Source: Mailhella sp.
GTDB taxonomy: Bacteria > Desulfobacterota > Desulfovibrionia > Desulfovibrionales > Desulfovibrionaceae
DNA: 16,752 bases
Reading direction: 5' to 3'
NCBI GenBank assembly: GCA_024404335.1
Contig: JAKSQA010000003.1
Span: 1-16,752, forward strand
The notes beneath the pieces were generated by a model. That model was not told where the DNA came from. It saw only the letters and a list, made by a program, of their open reading frames with translations, and did not search any database. Position numbers and translations under genes: made by a program. This document shows positions 1 through 7,074 of this stretch, one piece after another. Within the stretch, counting starts at the first letter, position 1. Each line of letters opens with the position of its first letter.

Positions 1-1
1 T

Positions 2-1060
2 TGTGGAGGGGAAAGATACGCTCCGGAGGGGCAGGAATCGGTTCTGAGCAGGCGCCGCTCCCGAAATGGGCGATCCGACCGCTTTTCGGGAGTACGGTCC
101 TGCGGGCCGGGCCCGGGGGACTTCCTTCCCGAAGGGGCGCTGCTGGTGGCGAACAACTCCCGTGTGGTCCCCGCCAGGCTGTTCGGCACCAGGCCCACCG
201 GCGGCAAGGCGGAGCTCCTGCTGCTGACCCCGGCCCCGCTTCTTGAAGCGGCGGCAGCCCCCGGGGAGCAGGGATGGAAGTCGGCCCCCGCGGAGGCCCT
301 GCTCCGCCCGGGAAGGCACATACGCCCCGGCGATGTCCTTCGGTTCGGAGAGCACATCGCGGCCGAGGTCCTGGAGAAAAAGGATTTTGGAAAGCATTCC
401 ATTTTGCTTTCGTGGTGTGGCGGACTGGTCGAACGGCTCACCGAGGTCGGACGTCTGCCGCTGCCCCCGTATATCAAGAGGACCCAGGAGAACGACGACC
501 TCTCGAGGTACCAGACCACCTATGCGCGGGAGGACAAGCAGGGAAGCGTGGCGGCCCCTACGGCGGGGCTGCATTTCACGGATGCCCTGAGGGCGTCGCT
601 CAGGGAGCGCGGATTCGGCTGGGAGGAGGTCACGCTCCATGTCGGCTACGGGACGTTCAGCCCCGTGCGTGAGGAGGACATCAGGGAGCACCCCATGCAC
701 AGCGAGTTCGTGGAGATACCTGCGGGTACGGCCCGCGCCGTGCGCGAGGCGAAGGCCGAGGGCCGCCCTGTCGTTGCCGTGGGCACCACCTCGTGCAGGA
801 CGCTGGAAGGGTGCGCGCTCGCCACGGGAGGCAGCCTTCCTGAAGGCGGGTGGCAGGGATGGACGAACATATTCATCTATCCCGGGTACTCCTTCCGCGT
901 GGTCGACCACCTGATCACGAACTTCCATCTGCCCCAGTCGTCGCTCATCATGCTGGTCGCCGCCCTGTGCGGGAGGGAGCGCATACTCGGTGCCTATGCC
1001 GAGGCGGTGAGGGAGGAGTACCGCTTCTTCTCCTACGGAGATGCGATGTTCGTCCGCTAG
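2..1060 (+). CDS. queA: S-adenosylmethionine:tRNA ribosyltransferase-isomerase, 5'-truncated
   Basis: QueA transfers and isomerises the ribosyl group of SAM onto 7-aminomethyl-7-deazaguanine in tRNA, giving epoxyqueuosine in the cytoplasmic queuosine pathway. Seen here: LVANNSRVVPARLFG just after position 140, AAPTAGLHFT near 556-585, HVGYGTFSPVR near 640-670, and the C-terminal block YPGYSFRVVDHLITNFHLPQSS near 880-940. These are QueA hallmarks in order. The frame is open from position 2, giving 352 codons against a usual 340-360, so only about 15 N-terminal residues should lie outside the window. The GTG at 146 is internal to the family's conserved region and is not the start. The first 45 or so codons match QueA poorly (see findings). 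The gene converges on rdgB. Identity is certain; the 5' end is not. Confidence 0.93.
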   Translation, partial: CGGERYAPEGQESVLSRRRSRNGRSDRFSGVRSCGPGPGDFLPEGALLVANNSRVVPARLFGTRPTGGKAELLLLTPAPLLEAAAAPGEQGWKSAPAEALLRPGRHIRPGDVLRFGEHIAAEVLEKKDFGKHSILLSWCGGLVERLTEVGRLPLPPYIKRTQENDDLSRYQTTYAREDKQGSVAAPTAGLHFTDALRASLRERGFGWEEVTLHVGYGTFSPVREEDIREHPMHSEFVEIPAGTARAVREAKAEGRPVVAVGTTSCRTLEGCALATGGSLPEGGWQGWTNIFIYPGYSFRVVDHLITNFHLPQSSLIMLVAALCGRERILGAYAEAVREEYRFFSYGDAMFVR

Positions 1061-1110
1061 GGGCCCGCTTGTTTCAGCGCTTCCCCAGCCTTTGGGGAAC
1101 GTATGGGCAA

Positions 1111-1148
1111 GAGAAAAGGACGCATCCGGCCAGGTGCGTCCTTTTCTT
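1111..1148. terminator. Bidirectional intrinsic terminator between queA and rdgB
   Basis: Arms GAAAAGGACGCA (1113-1124) and TGCGTCCTTTTC (1135-1146) pair perfectly, and the stem extends by one A-T pair and one G-T pair to 1111/1148. On the plus strand it is followed by CTTTTCTTCT. On the minus strand the A-rich arm becomes CCTTTTCTCTTG. It therefore suits both convergent genes. A second, smaller hairpin (TTCCCCA 1081-1087 with TGGGGAA 1093-1099) lies between queA and this terminator. Confidence 0.88.
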
Positions 1149-1188
1149 CTGCTGATTCTCTCCGGGGAGGTTCCCGATGCCGTCGGGG

Positions 1189-1821
1189 CTATGCCTTCCC
1201 TTCCTCCATACGGGCACGGAGCTTCTCAAGCATGAGCCTGACGGCCTGGCCGCGGTGGCTTCGGCCGTTCTTCTGCTCGCGGGTGAGCTCCGCGCCGGTG
1301 AGCCCGCTTTCGGGGTCGAGGAAGAGGGGGTCGTATCCGAAGCCGTTCGTCCCCCTCGGGGCGCGGAGTATGCTGCCCTCCCATGCGCCGGAGGACACTA
1401 TGGGAGGAAATTCGTCGCCGGGCCAGACGAGGGCCATGCAGCAGCGGAATCGTGCGGAGCGGCTTCCGTCAGGCACGTCGGCAAGCTGCTCAAGGAGCTT
1501 GCGGTTGTTCCGCTCGTCTTTGCTTTCGCCCTCGACGGCGGGCATGTCGTCGCTGTAGCGGGCGGAGAGGACTCCGGGGGCGCCGCCCAGGGCGTCGACC
1601 TCGAGGCCCGAGTCGTCGGCGGCGGCAGGCATGCCGAGGGCCTCTGCGGCGGCACGGGCCTTTATGAGGGCGTTCTCCTCAAAGGTGGCCCCGTTTTCCT
1701 CGGTTTCGGGAAAATCATCCGGAATTCCCTGGACATCGAACCCGAACCCGGCAAGCGTGGTGCGGAGCTCGAGGATCTTACCCTTGTTGCGGGTGGCGAG
1801 TATGATGGTTCCGGCTTTCAT
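1189..1821 (-). CDS. rdgB: dITP/XTP pyrophosphatase (Ham1/RdgB family)
   Basis: This cytoplasmic house-cleaning enzyme hydrolyses dITP, dXTP and ITP to monophosphates and pyrophosphate, keeping deaminated purines out of DNA and RNA. The 210-residue product shows the family motifs in order: ILATRNKGK (residues 7-15, substrate and phosphate binding), ADDSGLEVDAL (68-78, catalytic Asp pair), GTNGFGYDPLF (157-167) and SHRGQA (188-193). The length is slightly above the usual 195-205. I chose the ATG at 1821 because it directly precedes the conserved N-terminus and has GGAG six bases upstream. The frame stays open upstream to 1884, but those 21 codons do not resemble the family. It diverges from rimO across 92 bp. 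Confidence 0.95.
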   Translation of the reverse strand: MKAGTIILATRNKGKILELRTTLAGFGFDVQGIPDDFPETEENGATFEENALIKARAAAEALGMPAAADDSGLEVDALGGAPGVLSARYSDDMPAVEGESKDERNNRKLLEQLADVPDGSRSARFRCCMALVWPGDEFPPIVSSGAWEGSILRAPRGTNGFGYDPLFLDPESGLTGAELTREQKNGRSHRGQAVRLMLEKLRARMEEGKA

Positions 1822-1913
1822 GCGGTCTCCTTGCAAAATGGCGGTTCCCATGGCAGAAAAGAGGTATCGCAGGCCTGTCGCCATGGCAAGTCCCGCCTGC
1901 TTACGAAGGTTCT

Positions 1914-3203
1914 ATGCTTCGAATATACTCGAGGAGCCTCGGATGCTCCAAGACCCGCGTCGACACGGAACGTCTTCTCGGCTCCCTGGGGCCCGTCCTT
2001 ACCGTGGATGACCCCGCCGATGCGGACTTCGTGTTCATCAACACCTGCGGCTTCATAGCCCCGGCCGTTCAGGAGTCCGTACAGACCGTCCTGCAGATGG
2101 CCGACGAGATCGCCGGCCTGCCCGAGGGGAAGCGTCCCTTCTTCGCCGTCGGCGGATGCCTTCCCGGGAGATACGGAATCGGCGACCTGCGTGCCGAGAT
2201 CCCCGAAGTCGACCTCTGGCTCCATACCGATGACATCGGCGCATGGCCGGAAATGGTTCTGAAGGCCCTCCGTATCGAGGGGGATGTCCCCTCCGGCCGC
2301 CTCCTGAGCACAGGGCCTTCCTACGCATGGCTCAAGATCGGCGAGGGGTGCCGGCACAGCTGCTCGTTCTGCGCCATTCCCTCGATCAGGGGAGGATATG
2401 TCTCCGAGGATGCCGAAAGCCTGGTCGCCGAAGCGAAGAGGCTGCTGCAGGGAGGCGTGCGCGAGCTCGACCTGGTGGCCCAGGACGTGACGGCCTGGGG
2501 TACGGACCTGGGCAGGGACCCCCGGTATCTTCTGGAGCGCCTGCTCCCGCTCGAGGGCCTCGAGCGCCTGCGCCTGCTGTACCTGTACCCCGCAGGCATG
2601 ACGGATTCGCTGCTCTCGTTCCTGAAGGAGGCGGGGAAGCCCTTCGTGCCGTATTTCGATATTCCGCTTCAGCATGCGCATCCCGATGTGCTCCGCCGCC
2701 TGGGCAGGCCCTTCGCCGGGAATCCGCAGGAGGCGGTCGACCGTGTCAGGAAGCATTTCCCCGAGGCTGCGCTCCGCACGACGATGATGGTGGGATTCCC
2801 CGGAGAGACGGAGGAGCAGTTCGAGGCACTCATGGACTTCGTGGAGAGGAACCGCTTCCATCACATGGGAGTGTTCGCCTACCAGGCCGAGGAAGGGACC
2901 GAAGCCGCCGTCATGCCGGACCAGGTCGACGAGGATGTCAAGGAAGCCAGGAAGGACGCGCTCATGGAGCTCCAGAACGGCATCAGCGAGGAGCTGCTCG
3001 AGCAGTACGCCGGGCAGAGGATGGAGATCCTTGTGGACGCGGCTTCCGACGAGTGGCCGGGGCTCCATACGGGGCGTGCCTGGTTCCAGGCGCCTGATGG
3101 CGACGGCGTCACCTATATCAGCGGGCCCGGCGTGGAGCCCGGAGCCATCGTCGAGGCCGACATCGTCGAAACGCGCGAGTACGACCTCGTCGCCCTCGCA
3201 TGA
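1914..3203 (+). CDS. rimO: Ribosomal protein S12 (Asp89) methylthiotransferase
   Basis: RimO is a radical-SAM enzyme with two 4Fe-4S clusters that adds a methylthio group to a conserved Asp of ribosomal protein S12. The N-terminal UPF0004 domain has its three cluster cysteines at C11 (SLGCSKTRVDTE), C45 (INTCGF) and C82 (VGGCLPG). The radical-SAM motif CRHSCSFC supplies C146, C150 and C153. A C-terminal TRAM domain spans roughly 365-429. The RimO-type SLGCSKTRVD signature and the 429-residue length favour RimO over MiaB or MtaB. The start is the first ATG before the motif, with AAGG four bases upstream. The stop codon overlaps the start of the downstream lipoprotein gene (ATGA), which suggests translational coupling. 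Confidence 0.94.
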   Translation: MLRIYSRSLGCSKTRVDTERLLGSLGPVLTVDDPADADFVFINTCGFIAPAVQESVQTVLQMADEIAGLPEGKRPFFAVGGCLPGRYGIGDLRAEIPEVDLWLHTDDIGAWPEMVLKALRIEGDVPSGRLLSTGPSYAWLKIGEGCRHSCSFCAIPSIRGGYVSEDAESLVAEAKRLLQGGVRELDLVAQDVTAWGTDLGRDPRYLLERLLPLEGLERLRLLYLYPAGMTDSLLSFLKEAGKPFVPYFDIPLQHAHPDVLRRLGRPFAGNPQEAVDRVRKHFPEAALRTTMMVGFPGETEEQFEALMDFVERNRFHHMGVFAYQAEEGTEAAVMPDQVDEDVKEARKDALMELQNGISEELLEQYAGQRMEILVDAASDEWPGLHTGRAWFQAPDGDGVTYISGPGVEPGAIVEADIVETREYDLVALA

Positions 3204-4765
3204 GGCCGTCCATGACATCCCGCGGATGTTTGGCCGGACTGCTGGCCGCCCTGCTCCTTTCCGCATGCGCCCCGCGCGAGGCCTCCCTTGCGGGAGGCTG
3301 GCCTGACGGATTCGAAGGCACCTGGACCGATGAGGACGGGGTGATCTACTGTCTTGATTCCGACGGTTCGCTCGGCATGCCGGGGCAGCCCTCCCGCGCG
3401 GGCCTCGGATGGGCGGAGTCGGAAGGCGGCCTTACGCTGAGGATACTCGAGGCTCCCGGCACGGAGCCCTCGGAGCGGAGGTTCGCTGTCCGGGGGAAGT
3501 CGGCAGGAGAGCTGAGGCTTTCCGAAGGGGGCGAGACGACCGTATGGAAGCGAAGCAGGGTGAAGGTCGGAAGGCTGGAGGGCAGGCTTGAGCCCGGGAC
3601 CATGGTCGTTCCGCCCAGCTCCATGATAAGCGTCCGTCTCTACGGGGGGCACTCCACGCTGCCCGCCGCTGCCGCCGCCGCCCCTGCCGAGCCTCGAAAG
3701 CCGCTGAATTTCCGCATCTGGTATCTCGAGCAGACGGCGGCGGGACCCGTATCGGCGGAGGCCGCGGAGTACCGAGGCGGCGACATGGTGTTTGCCGCCG
3801 ACGGCGTGAAGACCGAGCTGCCGTCCTCCGATACCGTCGTGATGGCGCTCCGTCCTGCCGGCCCGGATGATATGCCCATGCCCCCCCTGGCCCCTCCCGC
3901 CCGGTTCGAAGGCGTCATGAAGGGCTACGGGCCCCGCTCGCTCGTGCGCCTGTATCTTGAGCGGGGCGGCTTCGCCCTGCTGACCGACAGCGGCAGCAGC
4001 ACCCAGTACGCCGGGTCGTGGATGGAGACGAACCACGGCCGGACGATCGAGATCACGAGGGGATCACTCAAGCCGCTGGCAGCGGCACGGACCGCCGGGG
4101 GCGGACTCTTCCTGTCGGGGCTTTCCTCCCGGGGCGTGAGGATGAAGAGGAGCGACTCCATCCCCTGGCCGAAGGACAGCTTCCTCATAGAGGGCGAGAT
4201 ATCCTCGAAGGCGGGAAGGCCCGTCTTCACGGAATGCAATTCCCTGCGTGACCTTGAGGTCGTTCCATCGGGGGCTGGATACCGCGATCTGAACGGCATA
4301 CTCGGCTCCGCGAAGCATGCCTCGGTGACCGTGGAAGGCAGCATCGGTGACGACGGCATCAATGTCGCCGGAGTTGTCATGCTCGACAGGGGCGGCGTCT
4401 GCTCTGTGGAGAACTACGCATCCGTATCCCTCGGGGGAACCTACTGGCGCCTCAGGGAGATCGACGGAAGGCGTGTCGGCCGGCAGGAAGGGCGGCCGGA
4501 CCCCCATATCATCCTGAATCCGCGGGGCAGGGCCGTCGGCTCCGACGGATGCAACAACTTTTTCCTTGAATGGCGCAGCGACGGCGGCGCGATCACGTTC
4601 AAGCCGGGCAGGGCCACGCTGATGGTGTGCCCCGGTGATGACGATCCGGCCCGGAGCCTCATGGCCGTGCTGCCCAAGGTCGACGGATGGGCGATTTCCG
4701 GTTCCCGCCTCGAGCTGCGCACGAAGAAAAGCATCCGGGCCGTCTTCGAGGCGGTGGAGATGTAG
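3200..4765 (+). CDS. Multidomain lipoprotein with YbaY-like, NlpE-like and META domains
   Basis: This is a predicted outer-membrane or periplasm-facing lipoprotein of 521 residues. The signal peptide ends in the lipobox LSAC (20-23), with C23 the lipidation site. Visible segments are: a short beta-rich region with an FEGTW start (38-120); a YbaY/YscW-like segment, LEGRLEPGTMVVPPSSMISV (126-218); an NlpE-like segment starting FEGVMKGYGP and containing a GSW strand (236-316); a segment with PVFTEC typical of NlpE-plus-META proteins (325-405); and a META/HslJ domain (412-521) with GGTYWRLREIDG, GSDGCNNF, C451 and C477. META and NlpE families are linked to envelope stress and copper or novobiocin resistance, but no function can be assigned. 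The start overlaps the rimO stop; an in-frame ATG at 3212 would also leave a usable signal peptide. A palindromic terminator follows. Confidence 0.85.
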   Translation: MRPSMTSRGCLAGLLAALLLSACAPREASLAGGWPDGFEGTWTDEDGVIYCLDSDGSLGMPGQPSRAGLGWAESEGGLTLRILEAPGTEPSERRFAVRGKSAGELRLSEGGETTVWKRSRVKVGRLEGRLEPGTMVVPPSSMISVRLYGGHSTLPAAAAAAPAEPRKPLNFRIWYLEQTAAGPVSAEAAEYRGGDMVFAADGVKTELPSSDTVVMALRPAGPDDMPMPPLAPPARFEGVMKGYGPRSLVRLYLERGGFALLTDSGSSTQYAGSWMETNHGRTIEITRGSLKPLAAARTAGGGLFLSGLSSRGVRMKRSDSIPWPKDSFLIEGEISSKAGRPVFTECNSLRDLEVVPSGAGYRDLNGILGSAKHASVTVEGSIGDDGINVAGVVMLDRGGVCSVENYASVSLGGTYWRLREIDGRRVGRQEGRPDPHIILNPRGRAVGSDGCNNFFLEWRSDGGAITFKPGRATLMVCPGDDDPARSLMAVLPKVDGWAISGSRLELRTKKSIRAVFEAVEM

Positions 4766-4795
4766 TTCTTCCGGGCTGCCGGAAACGAAGACGGA

Positions 4796-4829
4796 AATGC
4801 GGGAGGAACCTATAGGTTCCTCCCGCATT
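4796..4829. terminator. Palindromic hairpin between the lipoprotein gene and hldD
   Basis: Arms 4796-4810 and 4815-4829 (AATGCGGGAGGAACC with its exact complement) form a perfect 15-bp stem around TATA. The whole 34-base element is self-complementary, so it folds the same way in transcripts from both converging genes. U-tracts are poor on both sides (a short ATTTCC on the minus strand). Termination may therefore be partial, or the hairpin may act mainly as a 3'-end stabiliser. Confidence 0.72.
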
Positions 4830-4852
4830 GCACTATATGGGCGATATATGTG

Positions 4853-5833
4853 CTACAGTGAGCAGAGGTAGGGGTCGTCCTTCGTGAGGTAGTTGCGGAC
4901 GTAGTCGTCGGTGCCTTCCTCAAGCGTGTGGAACCTGACGTCGCAGTGTTCCCTTTCCATCCAGGACATGTCGGCTTCGGTGAAGTACTGGTACTTGCCT
5001 TTGAGGTGGTCGGGCATATCGAAGTATTCGATGTTCGGCTCGAGGTCCATGGCTGAGAAGACCGAGCGGGCGAGGTCGTTCCAGGTCCTGGCATGGCCGG
5101 TGCCCACGTTGAATATGCCGTTGCACGAGGGGTTCTTCATGAACCAGTGCATGAGGGCGGCGCAGTCCTTGGAGTAGACGAAGTCGCGCAGGAACTCGCC
5201 GTCTCCGTACAGGGGCGTGTCGGAACGGAAAAGGCGGATCTTCCCTTTTTCCCTGACCTGGGGGACGGCGCGGCAGACCATGCTCATCATGTTCCCCTTG
5301 TGGTATTCGTCGGGGCCGTAGACATTGAAGAACTTGAGGTTGACGACCTGGTTGAGAAGCCCGTTGCGCTGGCACCAGAGGTCGAAGAGCTTCTTTGAGT
5401 AGCCGTACATGTTGAGGGGGACGAGCTTCGGCATGAGCTCAAGGTCGTCGGAGAACCCGAGGCTGCCGTCGCCGTAGGTCGCGGCGCTGCTCGCCGTGAT
5501 GAAGCGGGCGCCGGCCTCCAGGGCGGCAAGGCAGACTTCCTTGGTGTAGTTGAAGTTGTTCTCCATGAGGAAGTCGGCGTCCCTCTCGGTCGTGGAGGAG
5601 CAGGCGCCCATGTGGATGACCGCCTCCACGCCCTCCAGCTTCATGCCGGAGCGGAGCTGCTCGATGAACTTGCTGCGGTGCATGTAGTTGCTGTAGCGCA
5701 GATGGGAGAGGTTCTTCCATTTCTCCGTGGAAGCGAGGTTGTCGACGACGAGGATGTCGTCGATGCCGTTCCGGTTGAGCTCCCAGATCATATTGGCGCC
5801 GATGAGGCCGGCTCCGCCCGTGACGATAATCAT
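4853..5833 (-). CDS. hldD: ADP-L-glycero-D-manno-heptose 6-epimerase
   Basis: HldD (RfaD/WaaD) epimerises ADP-D-glycero-D-manno-heptose at C6, the last step in making the heptose donor for the lipopolysaccharide inner core. The 326-residue short-chain dehydrogenase-type protein starts at its Rossmann glycine motif, VTGGAGLIG (4-12). It contains SSAATYGDG (115-123), the YxxxK pair in NMYGYSKKLFD (Y143, K147) and YHKGN (K179, matching the second catalytic base of the E. coli enzyme). I placed the start at the ATG at 5833 because the family begins at this motif; AGGTG lies about six bases further up. The frame continues to 5905 without family similarity. It stands alone here, apart from other heptose genes, downstream of a hairpin that closes the preceding gene. 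Confidence 0.94.
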   Translation of the reverse strand: MIIVTGGAGLIGANMIWELNRNGIDDILVVDNLASTEKWKNLSHLRYSNYMHRSKFIEQLRSGMKLEGVEAVIHMGACSSTTERDADFLMENNFNYTKEVCLAALEAGARFITASSAATYGDGSLGFSDDLELMPKLVPLNMYGYSKKLFDLWCQRNGLLNQVVNLKFFNVYGPDEYHKGNMMSMVCRAVPQVREKGKIRLFRSDTPLYGDGEFLRDFVYSKDCAALMHWFMKNPSCNGIFNVGTGHARTWNDLARSVFSAMDLEPNIEYFDMPDHLKGKYQYFTEADMSWMEREHCDVRFHTLEEGTDDYVRNYLTKDDPYLCSL

Positions 5834-5915
5834 TTCCTGCACCTGTTCCCGGTATCTGTGGTCCTGTAGAACGGCTGACGTATTCGCGGAATGCGCCAGC
5901 TCCATGCCCGAATCT

Positions 5916-5927
5916 GCCGATATCGGC
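5916..5927. promoter_or_regulatory. Perfect 12-bp palindrome upstream of hldD
   Basis: GCCGATATCGGC is an exact inverted repeat about 80 bases before the hldD start, in the 128-bp gap after the upstream gene. It could be an operator half-site pair. With a single copy and no convincing -35/-10 pair beside it, the role is only a guess. Confidence 0.25.
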
Positions 5928-5938
5928 GGCTTTCCTAA

Positions 5939-5961
5939 GGAAGCGCGTTTTCAGCGCTTCC
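5939..5961 (-). terminator. Hairpin directly after the YkgJ-family gene
   Basis: GGAAGCGC (5939-5946) and GCGCTTCC (5954-5961) pair exactly around a seven-base loop. In the minus-strand transcript the stem begins one base after the TAG stop at 5962-5964 and is followed by a weak CCTTAGG. The position fits a terminator, but the U-tract is poor. Confidence 0.6.
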
Positions 5962-6726
5962 CTAAATAATGATCTTTCCCGAGGGGGCCTTCTGGAAATC
6001 AGAGGGGAGTATGAGCCTCGGGGCTTCCTGCTCGGGCCTTGAGATGGTGGCCCGCGTCGTCTGCACGAGGGTGATGCTGCCGTCGGCGTTCGTCCGGGCG
6101 TCGATGCCGAACATGATGACGGTGTGCATCAGGGGCCGTCCGAACAGGAAGTCGAGCATTTCCGGCCGTACGCCGCCTTTTTCCATCATGATCTCGCGGA
6201 AGGCCCTGTCGTATTCGACGACCTCCACAAGCGCCCTTCGGGCGGCTTCGTGCTTCTCGAGGTGGGAGGCGAGCTCGATGAGGGCGGCGTAGTTGCAGCG
6301 CGACTCATGGGCCTCTACGGAGTCGGTCAGCCAGGCGGGGGCTCTGAGGAGCTCGAGGATGGCCCTGCGGTCGAGCCTGTCCTCATCATGCATCTCGATC
6401 AGCCCCCTGGGGTCGTCGCAGAAAAGGGCGCGGCATTCGGCGGGAGACGTCTCATGGATGAAGCAGCGGCTGTCCTCCGTGAGGAAGCGGCAGGTCCAGT
6501 CATCGGGGCGTGACCCGAAGGGGGCCGCGATCTTGACGATCTCCTCAGGAAGGGGGACGACCGCGTCGTTGGACGCGTCGCGGACGAGCTCGCCCGAGCG
6601 GAGGGTGCACAGGTCCTGGAGCTGCAGGACGCCCGAGGTGAGAAGGGGGGCGTCCTGGCGGTGAAGGGCCGGACCTCCCTTGCGGCAGCAGGTGCCGCAT
6701 TTGCGGCACTGGTGTTCTTGGCTCAT
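5962..6726 (-). CDS. YkgJ-family cysteine-cluster (putative zinc or iron-binding) protein
   Basis: The product has 254 residues. Its N-terminus carries CRKCGTCC (C7, C10, C13, C14), the signature of the YkgJ/CxxCxxCC family (UPF0153). A second cysteine set follows at C79, C88 (RCFIHE), C98 (AECRALFC) and C103, as is usual when the metal site is split along the chain. No signal peptide or membrane segment is visible, so it should be cytoplasmic. Family members are thought to bind a metal cluster, but no reaction is established, and I cannot say what this one does. The ATG at 6726 has GAGG six bases upstream. The gene is bracketed by hairpins on both sides, so it is probably a single-gene transcript. 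Confidence 0.88.
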   Translation of the reverse strand: MSQEHQCRKCGTCCRKGGPALHRQDAPLLTSGVLQLQDLCTLRSGELVRDASNDAVVPLPEEIVKIAAPFGSRPDDWTCRFLTEDSRCFIHETSPAECRALFCDDPRGLIEMHDEDRLDRRAILELLRAPAWLTDSVEAHESRCNYAALIELASHLEKHEAARRALVEVVEYDRAFREIMMEKGGVRPEMLDFLFGRPLMHTVIMFGIDARTNADGSITLVQTTRATISRPEQEAPRLILPSDFQKAPSGKIII

Positions 6727-6742
6727 GGAAACCTCTCTGAAA

Positions 6743-6771
6743 GAAGGGGGAAGGACGGGCCTTCCCCCTTC
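6743..6771 (-). terminator. Intrinsic terminator after the coiled-coil gene
   Basis: GAAGGGGGAAGG (6743-6754) and CCTTCCCCCTTC (6760-6771) form a perfect 12-bp stem with a five-base loop. On the minus strand it is followed by TTTCAG. It lies just after the stop codon of the 98-residue gene (6778-6780) and before the YkgJ-family gene, separating the two transcripts. Confidence 0.82.
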
Positions 6772-6777
6772 GGTCGG

Positions 6778-7074
6778 CTACAGGGCGCCTCTTCCGAGCC
6801 TGAGCCGGTTGATGCGGACCCTTCGGTACTGCTTATGCGTCTCAAGCATGTTCTTCCTCTGATGGAGCTCGTGTATCTCCATGGGGAAGACGATGCCGCG
6901 CCCGATATCCTCGCGGTCCATAAGGTCGCGGATGGCGGCCGTGCACCGTTTCTGCTCTTCGTCGATGACGGCTATCTGCCGTTCCAGATCCTCAATCCTC
7001 GTCGGAAGCGGGTTCAGGAGGAAGCTCTCCATAGACTCCGTGGGCGATGACGCGTCTTCTGGCCGGTTTCGCAT
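6778..7074 (-). CDS. Small charged coiled-coil protein of unknown function
   Basis: This 98-residue protein matches no family I recognise. Residues about 24-97 are strongly charged with heptad-like spacing (RIEDLERQIAVIDEEQKR, then MEIHELHQRKNMLETHKQYR), which suggests two helices forming a hairpin or coiled coil. There is no signal peptide or membrane segment. The ATG at 7074 has an excellent AGGAG with six to seven bases of spacing, and this start overlaps the end of the EPSPS-like gene by 83 bp in another frame. A second candidate ATG at 7032 (M15) also has GGAG four bases upstream and would cut the overlap to 41 bp. The overlap implies co-translation with the upstream gene, and a terminator follows at once. 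A real gene is likely; its function is unknown. Confidence 0.75.
   Translation of the reverse strand: MRNRPEDASSPTESMESFLLNPLPTRIEDLERQIAVIDEEQKRCTAAIRDLMDREDIGRGIVFPMEIHELHQRKNMLETHKQYRRVRINRLRLGRGAL

Noticed and set aside
1822..1913. Divergent promoters between rdgB and rimO
   Set aside because: TTGCAA (plus) and TTGCCA (minus) are fair -35 boxes, but no -10 of acceptable quality lies 16-18 bases away. Two CCATGG sites here look like chance.
1818..3266. Minus-strand open frame (482 codons) opposite rimO
   Set aside because: It shares the region with a clear RimO bearing all iron-sulfur cysteines; His/Gly/Leu-rich shadow without motifs.
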